A stretch of 64,000 nt of DNA from Lactarius indigo (taxonomy: Eukaryota > Basidiomycota > Agaricomycetes > Russulales > Russulaceae). This document shows positions 23,605 to 36,099 of this stretch, one piece after another. Under the pieces are notes generated by a model. The model made no database searches. It saw only the letters and a list, made by a program, of their open reading frames with translations, and was not told where the DNA came from. Every line of letters starts with the position of its first letter. Position 1 is the stretch's first letter. The position numbers and the translations under genes are program-made. Where the stretch lies: assembly GCA_025766275.1 (NCBI GenBank), contig JAFKAC010000032.1:124001-188000 (forward strand). The letters run 5' to 3'.

Positions 23605-24652
23605 TACTATTCCACCGCATATTTGACACACAGTTCCAGGTTGTTCTGCTGCACAGAAACGAACAATATCTTCAGTGCAAGATTATCCGAGCGACTCTGC
23701 TGTCTTCTCGATCAGTACTTTCACCTGCTCTTGGTGGTTCCCGTCATCATTCGTGCATATCTGTATCCCGACCGTGTCAACAGACCGACGAACTACAGGA
23801 AGCATACCACTGGACGCGCCTTCCAAGCATACATCTGCTCTGGGTGGAAACTTATACTTGAATAACGGTGCTCGGAGTTTGTCCTTCAATACATTCTCCG
23901 CCACCTGGCGATTCTTGTCGTCATCCAAGTCTATATCGTAGACTTGACTTATCAGGATGATCGAATTTCGTGAAGATCGCGATCACTGGAACTGCACAAA
24001 GTTTCATTTATGTTAGCGAAAGTTCAGAAAATAGAGAGTCAACAAACTATTTCCTGCTCGTTGCTCATCGAAGAACCTCTTTTCTAGATCCAGGAGGAAT
24101 CTCGATATATTCGGTATAAAGCAGAACCTGTGCGACAAATAAGGGAGAGCAACAAAGCTGAGACGGTGAAAGTGACCAGATGGCGTGAAGCTTGATCGTC
24201 TACTTCCGTGGCCCGAGCACGCTCCTCGATGAACGACTGGACTTTCTTCAGCTGTCTCTCGTCTCCTGTCTCAAACCCAGGAGAATCGTGGAAGATGAAC
24301 TGTGGATTGCTCGCAAAAGGCGAATGGGCGATCGATGTCGTGGATGCCGCGCTGATTAGTAGCAAGGTTGAATGATCGAGATCAGTCGACGATAACACAG
24401 AAATTACCTCCGAAGTCGGTTCCAACTGAATTTCCATTGGGTGATTAGAGAACTGCGTGAATGACTGAGTAAGAAACTCACCAAACTGTTACTCTTTTCA
24501 TCATAAATGCAAGGCTCTTCCGTGGTATTGCAAACGCGCTTTAAGAGAGTTGTCTTGCCGGCATTGGCCCGACCGATGACGAGAATACGAAAATAGCGGT
24601 ATTTCTGGTGTGCTTCGAAGGAGTCCAAGACTTGGTTTGAGACGTCGCCCAT
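23605..24652 (-). pseudogene. G-domain GTPase, copy B (frameshifted)
   Basis: This is the duplicate of 3776-4817, with the same exons: RILVIGRANAGKTTLL (G1), NPQFIFHDSPGFETGDE (G3) and NDDGNHQEQVKVLIEKTAES. It has its own lesions. One extra base near 24190-24192 breaks the QLHAIW exon end, and one extra base near 23688-23692 causes an early stop after TAESL. Conversely it keeps the base that copy A lost between G4 and the last exon. The two copies are thus broken at different places. Confidence 0.7.
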
Positions 24653-25195
24653 GTTGATGCTCGATCGATAAGAGAGTGAGGGAAGCGGGGACTCGGAATC
24701 ACCACCACACCTGATAGAGTCATGTGACGCAGGGTCTCACGCGGCCGCAACTAGGAACGTGCAGTACGCTTTCGACCTTACTTTCGACCCGTTGAGTGCC
24801 GGCGGTGATACAGTGACAGCTCACTACACTCGCTCACGTATAATACATGTGAAATTGTTCCAAAAAAATGAGCGGTCCATAAATGACCCTTTCCAAACGG
24901 ACCGAACCAAGAAAGTATGTATCGCTGCGCCAATGCCAGAGAGGGAAAGGGAGGTAAGTGACAGAAAAAATGTGTGTGGGATTGGGTGGATATAGTGGTA
25001 ACGTGGATCATGCAGATCGGAAGGGCCTATTAGATCGTACATCTTTGCTATCGAATGTATGCGGGCAGTGCAGTGCTGAGAGTAAAAAGAAAGTGAGAGA
25101 GAGAAAAGCGGATGGGAAACGAACGCTCGAATTGAGTGGGGGGGGGCTCAGACTCATCGCGCCTCGAGACCTGCGACGGCGTCTCATTCCTGTCT

Positions 25196-27514
25196 CTACC
25201 TCAGGGATGCCTTCGAAGCCTTTGTGCTGACCCCACCACCGTTTTCGCTGCCGCCTCCGCTGCTTGCACTGGCGCTCGCGTTGCGGATCGATAACAGTAC
25301 CTCCTTGCAGTACCTCAGCTTATCCAGCAGCCGCTGTGTGAACTTGGCCTGCTCCGCGTCCGACGACGGTGGCAGGAGCGCCTGCGCCATCACTTGGCTC
25401 AGCGTCCAGCGCGTTAGCACGTAATTCTTGTCGATATGCGCGATCGCGAGACCTTGCGCCGACAGAATGATCTTCAAGTGATTGTAAAAATTGAACTGAT
25501 AGTCGCGTTAGTTGCGTGTTCTCGTACGGCCAGTAGTAAGGGAGGCGCGCACCTGGAGGACGTCGTGGCTTAGCTTGAATACAATCACATGCTTCATTCG
25601 AAGGTACTTTTGCACGAAATGCATGCACTTGGTCAAGGGGGGGCCGGAATTCTTAAAATTGCACGGGGTCGGTAAATTTTTTTAAGGGGTTGGGCCGTAC
25701 CCCCCCCCCCTACCCCCAAAAAGGAAATTAAATCCCAAATATGGAAATTTCTTAGATTACCCCCCCCCCATCGTGCATCGCTGCCAAACCGCTGGCACCA
25801 CACATGTTTCTGTGTGTTCTATAAACATTGCCATGAGTGCTGTATGCTACCACCAAGCTGGGAACATGCAACTTCATTGCTTACATTTATCATAGTTGAG
25901 TTCCCCTAACTTTTAAGCTCAGTGTCAGTGTAGCTCATTCTTTTTGTTCTCCAGCTTTCTGCATTTGTCCATGGCCTTATTGGCTCGAACAAGACGTATC
26001 TCCGACTCATACAACTACATATGTGAAGTTTTGTGTTATGCGCAAACGTGCACAATTATTTTCGACCCTCTGCAACAACCCGACCTTGTTTCTGTTCTCG
26101 ACCCTGCCGCACGTCTACGCACGTTTATCCCTTCGAGATAAACACATCCCCAATCACCGCGGACGCGTGCGCGACACCTTGCGACGCATCACATGCCCCA
26201 AGACCTGTAGATGCTCTTAGACGGAGTTGGGGCTCAGGCCACTGTAACTGTAGTTAAATAGATTCCTCATAGAATAGTACAGTAACATGTAGTAAGTAGA
26301 ATTCTAGTATCCCTTTGAAAAAACCCGCCATGCAATGGGTATGGGTTTTGTACGGGTACCTCAGATCTGACCCACACCCATACCCACAAACCCATATTCG
26401 GGTACCCACATGGGTTTACAAACACACAATATGCACTATTGCTGAGATGATATGGGGGAAAAGCGGGAAATTTCCAGATCGGCCTGGCCTTAGATGCCCA
26501 AAAAGCAAATTTTTTTAGAGACTTTCGGCTGACCCCCCCCCACCTCGGGTCACGGAACCATGGCCCAGCCCCCCCTTGCACTTGGTACGTTGCAGGTCCG
26601 TAAATGTGTACTCATAATCGCCATATAATTTACCCATGATGTACCCCTCAAAGTGTTTCAGGAGGTACACCTTACTCTTCAACTCCTCTGGGTAGTCCAC
26701 GACTGTGTGGTTCCTGCGCACATACACCATTCCTTGATGGCGCGATGAAATGTAATTGAAGTGCCTGCCATAATGGGTCAATACGCCGTACAAAGGAAAG
26801 AACTAGAATTGATGTACTGCTTGTCAGCGGCGAGGACGAGCGTCGTGCTGTCATTGAAGTGCACGCTGACCGAGCCATCTGTGAGTGCATAGCCCATACC
26901 ATATTTGTTACAGTAGTCGACCCAGGATGCAATGAATCAGGCATGTCTACATCGTCGCTTGGGTCACGGAAAAGCAGGCCCTGTGAGAACACATCGAATG
27001 CTGCACAGAGGGTCTCCGCCGCAGCATCAAACCCATTCACCTTGGGAGCGGCCGGTGTTGGTGTGGTAGCGACGGCGCTGCCTGATGATCCTGCATCAAA
27101 GATAGCCCATCAGCCCCAGTCCAGAAATGCGTGAGTAGGCAGCCTCACCGAGAACTGCCTGGGTCTCCTTCATGTGTACTCGGACACGTCGCTCACCTTG
27201 TGCTGTCTCCAGGGCTGGTGCAGGCACGTTCTCCGCATCCTCGAATGGGGACTCGGTGGTGGAACGTGGGACCCGCGCAGGCATCATCTGTGCGACGATC
27301 CTGGCCTTCTGACTTTGTAGCTCTTTCGTCTGTGCTTCCTCCCCCTGCATTTCATACGCAGCACCACCCTCCTCCATGATCCCCTGCAGTCTTGTGGCCC
27401 TCTGGGTCTTGGCAGGTGACTTGACTGCCTCTTTCTTTGTGGCTTGCAATTTACGGAGAAGTGTCGGTTCTCCGTGTGCAACACCAACGCCGCTGGGCGC
27501 CACCATGAGCAGCT
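25196..27514 (-). pseudogene. Polo-like kinase copy B, 3' segment (polo boxes)
   Basis: This encodes the linker and polo-box region. On the minus strand the order is TRLQGIMEEGGAAYEMQGEE, then polo box 1 exons, then FNYISSRHQGMVYVRRNHTV with LLKHFEGYIMG, and finally ILSAQGLAIAHIDKNYVL with LTRWTLSQVMAQALLPPSSD. It is split inside the polo-box 2 exon by the hAT-like element at 25634-26578 and cut upstream by the gypsy element at 27520. In this copy polo box 1 also lacks part of the segment around LHPGSTTVT relative to copy A. Confidence 0.85.
25634..26578. mobile_element. Non-autonomous hAT-like element (945 bp)
   Basis: It is bounded by an exact 8-bp duplication, CACTTGGT, at 25626-25633 and 26579-26586. 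Both ends begin CAAGGGGGGGC when read inward. Copy A lacks the insert, so the empty site is visible in the window. The interior has long C tracts near 25695 and 25760, another C tract near 26530, and self-complementary gggtacc / ggtaccc motifs near 26350-26410. There is no transposase frame. The 8-bp duplication and CA... termini fit hAT. Confidence 0.85.
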
Positions 27515-27519
27515 AACGT

Positions 27520-27983
27520 TGTAACGCCATCACGATGTTAGCTCGACTTGAGCTTGATAAGGCGACTCTACGACTTAGCTAATCCACGCTCAAAGGTGTA
27601 TGGCTCAAAGGCGGGTTCTAGATGTACGCAGACACTAGGATCTTGGTGATACTCCTCCTTGGATGGAGGTACGACGGAAGAAACGACAAGACTGGAAGAG
27701 ACAAGAAGTGACGATTGAAGAAGACCAAGATGGCGTGTCTTGGTCTTCTGCAGCTATCTTAAATACAAGACGAGCAGGCTTTCAAGCGCTGCTATGAGTC
27801 ACCGTATCGTAGCGTCCAACGTATCGCGTAAGTAGCGCAATCCTAGTACTACTACTACCTGTACTAGGGTCGAGTCATCCCTCAACTCCTAACTCCTATC
27901 GTAAATGCCGAGTCCGTGACTAATCTACCTTACCGCCGTAGTCACAACCGGTACAGTAAGGGTCCGATACGAGAACCGTAACA
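27520..27983 (-). repeat. 3' LTR of element 1
   Basis: The LTR is 464 bp, TG...CA in sense, starting TGTTACGG and ending GGCGTTACA. It is preceded in sense by a purine-rich tract, GAGAAGGGGGTGA (plus 27984-27996), the likely polypurine primer. Confidence 0.93.
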
Positions 27984-28013
27984 TCACCCCCTTCTCAGCG
28001 TGAGTCCCCAGAC

Positions 28014-31000
28014 TCACCGAAAGTCCCACGCCGTCCACGTAGCTTGCTCGTCACTGATCCTCTCAAAGACGTTAGCCCTCTCCAAGCGGTAGATACAGTC
28101 CCGCTTGTCGTCCCTCGCCGACAGCCGCATTGCCTGAAGCTGGCGAATGTGGGCCGCGAGTCGTTCTTCTTTGTATGCGGCTGCTCGATAACGCGTCACC
28201 TCCGCGGTCAGGGACTTGTCCCCGATGCAGTTCAGTGCACGGTCCATGATCTTGTTGGAGGCGAGGATAACTAGATCCTCGTGGGCGATGAAGGCGCGTC
28301 CCGCAGCCGATAGCATCGGGAAGGCGTAGAGGGGTTTGCCGTAGAGATGGGGAGAACCGGGGATAAGTCCCAGTACAAAGGGGTTCGCACCTCTGACAAT
28401 CTGAGTGTGGCTGGCGTTCCTCTCTACGCCGTCGGGCCCGGTGATGGGGAAATGAATGTAATGGGGCTGTCGATTTGCCCTGAACCCTTCAGGCGCAAGG
28501 ACCTGCGCCGGGTCGTCATTGCACGTAATGGGGGTGTGAAGTGCGACGCCGGGCAGTCGCACACGTCCTCGAGACATGGGGGTTCCGCCGGTATGGACGA
28601 GCCATGGGGTGATTCGGGGATTAGTAGGGTGGCTGTGCGTTCGAAGGAGGGGGTGTCTGACTGGGTAGTAATCTTCGTCGTCAGCGTGAGCCTCGTCGTG
28701 AGGGAGCGCTGCCGCAACTCGCTCAATCTCCTCTGTGCTAAGCGCAGTTGTTCGTCGGCCCACTCCTTCGCCGTCCTCCGCCAGTCCTCCGCTGCTTCTA
28801 ACTCCTGTTGGGTCTTCGAGGGGGCGGTCGGCAGGGAGAATTCCCCTTGTGCTGATGAGGTCGTCACCTGGGGGGATGACGGCAACCGGTTCCCGATTGC
28901 CATTGTCGTCTCTAAAGATGTGAGCGACGGCATGCTGCTGCTCATCGTTGGGCTGGTGAGTCGGGTCGGGGAACCTCTGTAGGACATTAGCCCATTCTTG
29001 AGCGGTGATATGCCCCGCTCGCATGTTTGCAGGTGTGTACGGAGTGAGCTGGACCTGTTGAACCACGGTTTCTTTGTTGTCTTCGATGAGGTTGGCGGCG
29101 TCTTGTGCGACTTGGTCGAGGAGGATCGCCATGGTGACATGTCTGAGAGGAGAGGTGGGCATAAAAGTACGAGTGGATCGGAGGTAGGAGGGATACTCTC
29201 CTTGATTGTTCATGGGCTGGCTTTTAAAGGATCGTATAGTCGCCCGGCCCGCTTGATACGCCTTGATCGTGTCTGGTGCGAATACGTCATCCTTGTCGAC
29301 CCACTGGTTCTCCGAGTTGGATAACCCTTCCATTTGACGAGGTATTGGAGTTTCTTGCGGTGGCCGAAATGCCGTGAATCTAGAATGGCCTCGACTTTGT
29401 ATTCCTCTTCGCCTTCCACAAGATCCGGCGGTGGTCGTGGGAAGTTCTCGCCATGAAAGGTCGTACTTTTGTATGGCGTGAGGAGATCGATGTGAAACAC
29501 TGGATGGATGCTCCACTGTGTGGGAAGTTCGAGACGGTAGTTGTACGGAGACATCACCTGTATCACTTTAAATGGTCCATGGCGTCGCGCCGCTAATTTT
29601 GCTGTGGGTTGATTGGTCCGTAGATGTCTTCCTTCTAGCCACACTTGATCACCGATTCGATAGCGTGGAGTATCTTTATGCCGAACCCAACTATCTTGTG
29701 CCTTTTTGATAAGGTCTTGGGCAAGTCAGCGCGCCTCCTTTAATTGTGTCAGTCTGGTGATCACGTTTGGGATTGGAGATGGCTTATCCGTCCAATCAGC
29801 CGTCGGGTTGTATCCCATCAGAAGCATGAATGGTGATTGTTTCGTATGTTCATGGGGCCAGTTGTTGTGAGCGAATTCTGCTATCAGGAGATACTCCGCC
29901 CAGTTATCTTGACGCTCGTTGGCCCAGAATCGTAGATATTGTTCAAGCCACTGATTGGTTTGCTCTGACTGCCCATCCGTACGCGGGTGATAAGCCGTGG
30001 AAATGTTCTGTTGGATGCCCAATATGCGGCATACTTCTCGTGTAAATTTGGAGGTGAACTGGGGGTCTCGGTCGCTGATGATTTTACGCGGTAGCCCGAA
30101 TCGTTTGAACACATGGTTGACGTACAGGATAGCGGTTCCCTCTGCCATGATCTCCTCGTTGCATGGGATAAATATGGATGCTTTGCTACAGTTGTGATCA
30201 GTGATGGTTAGAATACTGTCGTACGACTGTGAGATCGGCAGTTTAGTGATGAAATCGAGGGCGATGGTATGGAAAGGAGGGGCATCCGTGGCGGCGGTGA
30301 TTGGGTGTAACGGGGCACGGGTTGGTCTGGTATTGACTTTGTTTTGCTGACAGTCAGCGCATCCTGTAACATACTCGTATACGTCTCGGCGAATGCTTGG
30401 CCACCAGTGATGTCGCTCTACGATTCGTTGCGTCCTGCTTATCCCGGGGTGTCCGTGTACTGGTGGGTCATGGTGATCTTGTATGATGGCCCGATACGTC
30501 GCCATGGGTCCCGTGACTACCAGTCGTCCATCCTTATACCACTCTCCTTCTATCTTTTTGAGGCGATGGGCATCGACCCAGGTTTTGATTATGGCAGGAT
30601 CTTGTCGTCATCTCGGTGGTTGCATCATGGGATGTATTTCCAGCGTACGCGCAGCGTTAGTGGCTCGTATGAATACCTCTGGAGGTAGGGCAACCACACC
30701 TTGGTTGTCTCCTTCTCCTTGATCATAGTCCAGTCGCCTTGATAGTGCATCCGCTCTTCCATTGTTCTTCCCCTTGATGTGATGGATCTCAAAGTCGTAC
30801 TCCATTAATTCTAGTACCTCTCGAGCAACCCTTCGACTGATCTTTTGCGGAGTCTTCCAGTATTGGAGATTGAGGTGGTCTGAGAATATTTTGATCTTGT
30901 GTGGAGACCCTGCGAGTAGAGGTCTCCAGTGGCGAAGGGCTTTGACAATGGTGAGGAGTTCTAGGTCGTAAATGTTGTAATTTCGTTCTGCTTCGTTTAG

Positions 31001-32815
31001 CATTGCTGAATAATACCCTATAGGGTGCTTGCGACCGTCATTTTTCTTCTGTAGGAGTACCGCACCTACCGTGAATCCTGACGCGTCAACCTCTAGCTCG
31101 AACTGGTCTTGTAAGTTAGGGTGTGCTAACACTGGTTCTTCAGTTACGAGTCGTTTGAGGGTCTTGAAGGCCCGATTTTCATCGTCTCCCCAGTTCCACT
31201 TGGCATCTTTCCTCGTTAATCAGTTGAGTGGTCGCGCGTGGGTTGCGAAACCTCGGATGAAAAGACAGTAAAAGTTGCAGAAGCCCAAAAATGACCGTAC
31301 GTCCCTGACCTTAGTTGGTGTTGGCCAGTCTCTGATACCGCGAACTTTTACCAGGTCCATACGCGTTACCCCCCTTTCAAGGATTACCCCCAGGTAATCC
31401 ATCCGAGGTTGATGGAAAAGGCATTTTTCGAGTTTGAAGTAGAGGTCGTGTTCCTGGGCGACGCGAAGAACGTCTGTCACTGCGGCGATGTGGTCAGCGG
31501 ATGTAGCGCCCTCGCGTGTGGCAATGCCAATGTCATCCATGTAAACACGAATAACGGTACCACGGAGTTCGTGTTTTGTGATAGTATCACGATAGATGTG
31601 GTTCATCATTGTTTGGAAGGTGGCTGGCGAGTTGGTAAGACCGAAGAACATGACCGTCGGCTCAAAAAGGCCAAACTTGGTCTTGAAGGCTGCCTTTTCC
31701 TGATCACCGTCTCGTATGCGGATATTATTGTACCCCCAGCGAATATCGAGTTTCGTATAGATGTGAGCGTTGCTGAGGTCGTAAATGAGGTCTTGAATCA
31801 GGGGGAGTGGGTACTGATTTCGTATGGTGTATGAATTGATTGTACGATAGTCCTGCACAGGGCATAGTTTTCCGTCCTTCTTTTTGACAAAGAAGAATGA
31901 TGATGCGTACGGGGAGATGGAGGGTCTTAGATACCCTTGCTGCAGTTTCTCATCTAGGAACTCCTTGAGTTTCCCTTCTTCTTCTTGCATTAGTGGGTAT
32001 ATTTTGCAGTCTATTGCCGAGGGAGTATTAGGCTTGAAGTCTATCGCGTGATCCCATGGCCTGGCAGGGGGGAATCGTTGTGATGCCTCTTCGCTGAAGA
32101 GTTGTTGAAAGGCGTGGTAGACTGCCGGCAGTTCTACGGGCTTCTCCTCTCCTTTTGCCTGAATGGCCAATTCTGTAGACGTAGTTGCTCGCAAGTACGT
32201 GTCTTCCTCGTCCAATTCGAGGACTATCGCCTCCTTTTCATTGTCAGTTAGAGTGGTCGCGATGACGGTATGACGATCCAGACTGTCCTGTGTGCTGATT
32301 ACGACCGGCATGACCTTCTTGTGTATGACCGCGTCTCGCCAGTTAATGGTTGGCTTGTAGGTCGCCAACCAGGGGTAGCCTAGGACGATTTCTTCGGTTC
32401 CAAGGTTTGTGATGAGAAATCGCATGGTTCTATGATACCCGTTGGCGTATATGTCTAGATCGGTGAAGTGAGTGATGGACCCAGCTTTATTTTCTGTATT
32501 GTCTATGTTCCAGACTTTCCGTGGTTGGGTCAGCTGCTGGGCCCCTATACCCATTTTCTTGACGAAATTCAGATGTATGAAGTTGTCGGTGGCTCCTGAG
32601 TCCACCAACGCTCTTATGTCGGCCATTCGGTAATTCGTGCAAATCGAGACTGGAATTCGAAGAGAACGAAAGCACGTCATGATTACAGAATTACAGTTTA
32701 AAGCCCTCACCCAGGCCAATGGGTTCAGGCGCTCCGAAAACCCTCTTTCCCCCATAGATCCTGCAATATCAGGTCTTTCACTTCGTCGGGCGCGTTTGCA
32801 ACTCCGGTGAGCCAC
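28014..32815 (-). pseudogene. pol of element 1 (stops and a frameshift)
   Basis: The frame begins in the gag overlap (GFSERLNPLAWVRALN). It then carries protease DSGATDN, reverse transcriptase with VYMDDIGIATR, RNase H (ELEVDASGF), integrase zinc finger and catalytic core (ALDFITKLP, IISDRDPQFTSKF), and the chromodomain region. In-frame stops interrupt it after HARPLN (about 31220), after MMQPPR (about 30608) and after LKEAR (about 29726). The first two correspond to Arg codons in the intact copy (CGA to TGA). A frameshift near 29325 puts the chromodomain end and C-terminal extension in another frame. The enzyme is therefore not expected to be made. Confidence 0.9.
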
Positions 32816-33868
32816 TCTTTGGCGTGTTCTTCAGCTGTTTTGCTGGTCGAGGCAGCCTGTATCTGGGCTGGCGGTGACTCTTGCGTGTAGTAGTCGGTTT
32901 CCGTTGTTCGGACATTGGAAGGTCCGGGACTTTGTGGTCACCATTGCCGCGGCTGTCTAGGATGGGGGCAGTTTCGTGAGAGATGACCTGGTGCATTGCA
33001 GTTATAACACAACACCGTCCTTAGGTCTCGTCGCGACCCTCCCCTTCCTCGACCTCTGACTCCCGGCCCTCCTCTTGGCGGGAAGGGAGGTAGGTTGGTA
33101 TACGGCGGTTTGCTGTAGTCGATTTCTTCCGATCCTGCCAGTCGCGCTTTTGTTCGGTCGGCGGAAGTGTCCATTGCCCATGGATTGGCAAGGTTCTGGG
33201 GGACGGTCCATCCGGCATTACCTGTCTTTTTTGGTTTGCTGTCTTTGTACTCGTCCACCCGTGCGCGGATGTGGATGTAATTGCGTTGCCTGTGAAGCGT
33301 CGCTCGCTTCCATTCGTTGAACGTTTCCGGCTCATCCAGATCGTAGGTTTTCTCGTAGAGTTTCTTGGGCAACCCCTTGGTAAAAAGGTCGATTGTTTGG
33401 GGGTCGTTGAGGCGGTATCCGGCTTTCCTAGCGGCTTCTTCGAACTCATTGACATACTTATCAATATCTCCGTCAACCATTTTGAGCCCCTTTCTGAGAA
33501 GTGCTTGAGCTTGTTCGCGTTCGAGGGTGTTGATGAACCTTTGGTTAAATCCTTCTGCCACCGCGTTCCACAAATCGCGTGTGTGCTGGTCTATTCCTCG
33601 TTGTATCTGCCAGTTGAGCCATTTGAGGTACGAAAGTACCCATTTGCTGACTGATATCCCCTTTATATAGGACAGGAATAGGAGACTTTGTCGGTAGTCG
33701 TTGCGCATAACAGGGGTGTCGAGGTTCATTCCCCAGTATACATGCCATTGCGTAAGGAATGAGTCCACTTTAGTACGATCTCCGTCGAAGATGGTGGGAG
33801 GTTCACCGGTTAGTTTTTCATGTCCATGTCCTCCCCCTCCTGCACCTCCACCACCGCCACCTCCTCCT

Positions 33869-34474
33869 TGATGAACAGACACATAAGAACTATACTCACA
33901 GTGGGACAAAGTACTGTGGTGAGATATAGAGGGTGACTGAGAAGCAGCACAGGAGGTGTCAAGCAAGTGAAGCAAGATAATAGTCTGGCACACAAACAGT
34001 GAGAACTGATGTTATACATTGAGGGAAGGGAGCTTACCTGGCACACAAACAGTGAGAACTGATGTGGACCAGGAGCATACATGCTACTCTACTTATACAC
34101 TTTCTGGGAGTGACACTATACAAGGGATGTAACACTAGTCACGTACTACAAGACAGTTATTGTTCTACAAACGGACAAAGGAGTGGAAATTCTGAGAACA
34201 AGGACAGAAAGTACAAGGAGAGTCTAGAAGTAAGTGATATCATAATGACATCACAATAAAGATAACGCCGCAAAGAGAACAAAGGGAAGAGTACAATGAA
34301 AAGTCCAGAGTGTTCTACATGATGTCATTGTACATGATGTCATAGATAAGCTAAGAAGTCCGAGATTGTACAGATCATATAATCTAATCTACAGGTCCAA
34401 TATATCTTATCTAAAGCAGTCCATATCTGCAAGTCCTTTAGAGCCGCTAAGTGCGCGTGGGCCACTTATCAACA
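33869..34474. mobile_element. Solo LTR inside gag of element 1
   Basis: The 606-bp insert is TGTTGATAAG...TTCATCA on the minus strand. It is flanked by exact 5-bp duplications, ctcct on the plus strand, at 33864-33868 and 34475-34479. The TG/CA ends and 5-bp duplication identify a solo LTR. The TGTTGA start recalls Ty1/copia LTRs, but the family is uncertain. It contains a 28-bp direct repeat (CTGGCACACAAACAGTGAGA core) near 33984 and 34039. The intact gag at 41331-43316 shows the empty site. Confidence 0.85.
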
Positions 34475-35328
34475 CTCCTGGGGGCCCTCCTTCTGGTGGG
34501 TTATTCGGGAGGTCAGGTGGGTTTCCTCCTCCTCCTGGGCGTCGGGGAAAGTCGTCTCTGGGTGGCCTTCCCCATCCTGGTGGGGGGTCTAACGGTATTC
34601 CTCGTCTTACCCCATCCCCTGACAGGGGATCTCCTTGGTCGGGTCCAATAGCCCGAAAGATTGCTGCGTCGTCTGCCGTCATACGGTGCCCTGTTTCAGG
34701 GTTAATGGGCATGAGATGCCGCTGTGACTCTTGTCTAATTGCTTCGGCCGCTTCTCGCGCCGCTTGTTCTCTGACGGTCATAATTTCTTCGGCTGTCATG
34801 GTGGTGGTTGCCATTTCTGCTGCCGGTGATCGTATGTGAATGACTTCTGGCTGGTCTGAAATATGTAGAGACTCAGCTTGTTGGATGGTGTATTGTTTGA
34901 TAGGTCCGACACTTGCGGGTCAATTTTCTTCACTCTGTTCGTCCTCTTCAGTTTCTTCGCTAACTGCTTCTCCAGTGGAGTGTTCTCGCAACTGGCTGTC
35001 AATGGGTCCCCAATCGGCTTGTGAATTGAGCTCGCGTGCATCGATGTCGCACTGGTATTGTCTTCCTGCTGGCCTAATGATGTCCCAGTGGTGGTCTATA
35101 GGATTCCACGTAATTTCTACCCAGCACAGGTGGTCGAAATTGAACTCAACAGGTCTGAACCTTGTAGGTCCGTTGAATTCTACAAAGTATCCGGTTTCGT
35201 CTCCTCAGTCTCTCCACCTAGCTGCTCCTAGGAATCGGGTTGGTACGTTACGGTCTCCTCTTCGGTCTAGATGATAAGGACGGAAGCTCGTCCACTGGTC
35301 TCTGGTATTGATAGTCGCCACAGTGAAT

Positions 35329-35339
35329 ATCTTGGTCTT
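35329..35339 (-). promoter_or_regulatory. Primer-binding site of element 1 (self-priming type)
   Basis: In sense the site is AAGACCAAGAT, two bases after the 5' LTR. It is exactly complementary to ATCTTGGTCTT at 35543-35553 within the LTR, 34 bases downstream of a TATTTAAG box (35580-35587). This is the Tf1-type arrangement, where the folded transcript start primes reverse transcription. Confidence 0.75.
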
Positions 35340-35341
35340 AA

Positions 35342-35805
35342 TGTAACGCCGTCACGATGTTAGCTCGACTTGAGCTTGATAAGGCGACTCTATGACTTAG
35401 CTAATCCACGCTCAAAGGTGTATGGCTCAAAGGCGGGTTCTAGATGTACGCAGACACTAGGATCTTGGTGATACTCCTCCTTGGATGGAGGTACGACGGA
35501 AGAAACGACAAGACTGGAAGAGACAAGAAGTGACGATTGAAGAAGACCAAGATGGCGTGTCTTGGTCTTCTGCAGCTATCTTAAATACAAGACGAGCAGG
35601 CTTTCAAGCGCTGCTATGAGTCACCGTATCGTAGCGTCCAACGTATCGCGTAAGTAGCGCAATCCTAGTACTACTACTACCTGTACTAGGGTCGAGTCAT
35701 CCCTCAACTCCTAACTCCTATCGTAAATGCCGAGTCCGTGACTAATCTACCTTACCGCCATAGTCACAACCGGTACAGTAAGGGTCCGATACAAGAACCG
35801 TAACA
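35342..35805 (-). repeat. 5' LTR of element 1
   Basis: The LTR is 464 bp and carries a TATTTAAG box (sense) and a hairpin-forming GAAGACCAAGA ... TCTTGGTCTTC pair at the presumed transcript start. The flanking duplication aacat is at 35806-35810. Confidence 0.93.
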
Positions 35806-35810
35806 AACAT

Positions 35811-36094
35811 GCAGAGCTGAGCAGAGCAGAGATCAGACTCCCGGGCTGTACTGCATTCCGGAATTCACGCTCCTGCTGTGCAAGACTGCTCGCACTACTT
35901 GCACTCGGGGCAGGGGGTTTCATGTCACGCGACATGGCTGGATCGACCTCCCTGTCGAGTTGGCACGCCTGCCACAAGCGAGCAAGATTCGCTTGTGAGA
36001 TGAGGGGAGAGAGGTGTCGGAAGTCAGGGGACATGTCCCGCACAGACACGGGTATGTATCCAGGAACGATACCGTGGCTAAAGAATGTGTGGTC
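35811..36094 (-). pseudogene. Polo-like kinase copy B, middle segment
   Basis: A 284-bp piece of the PLK linker is stranded between two gypsy elements. On the minus strand it reads MSVRDMSPDFRHLSPLISQA and ANLARLWQACQLDREVDPAM, then SLAQQEREFRNAVQPGS, matching copy A at 6720-7010. It shows the two elements inserted independently about 290 bp apart. Confidence 0.85.
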
Positions 36095-36099
36095 GACAA

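Larger units (their letters stand above)
32938..35340 (-). pseudogene. gag of element 1 (split by a solo LTR)
   Basis: The capsid/nucleocapsid gene starts in the region near 35,320. Its N-terminal segment is followed by MATTTMTAEEI... (34814) and a Gly/Pro-rich tract ending at 34475. The rest, from HEKLTGEPPTIFDGDRTKVD to the zinc knuckle CYNCNAPGHLSRNC, lies left of 33869. A 606-bp solo LTR with a 5-bp duplication separates the two parts. The N-terminal part also contains a stop relative to the intact copy at 41331-43316. Confidence 0.85.
27520..35805 (-). mobile_element. Ty3/gypsy chromovirus, element 1 (decayed)
   Basis: This is a complete LTR element in minus orientation, with 464-bp LTRs at 27520-27983 and 35342-35805. 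The LTRs differ at about four positions. The flanking 5-bp duplication is aacgt (27515-27519) versus aacat (35806-35810). The order in sense is gag, protease, reverse transcriptase, RNase H, integrase, chromodomain, C-terminal extension. Gag is interrupted by a 606-bp solo LTR, and pol carries several stops. It is inserted in the PLK linker exon of duplication copy B. Confidence 0.93.

Noticed and set aside
28347..28982. Plus-strand frames over the gypsy pol regions (for example 28347-28982 and 36997-37587)
   Set aside because: They are antisense to the recognisable C-terminal extension of pol, with no independent motifs.
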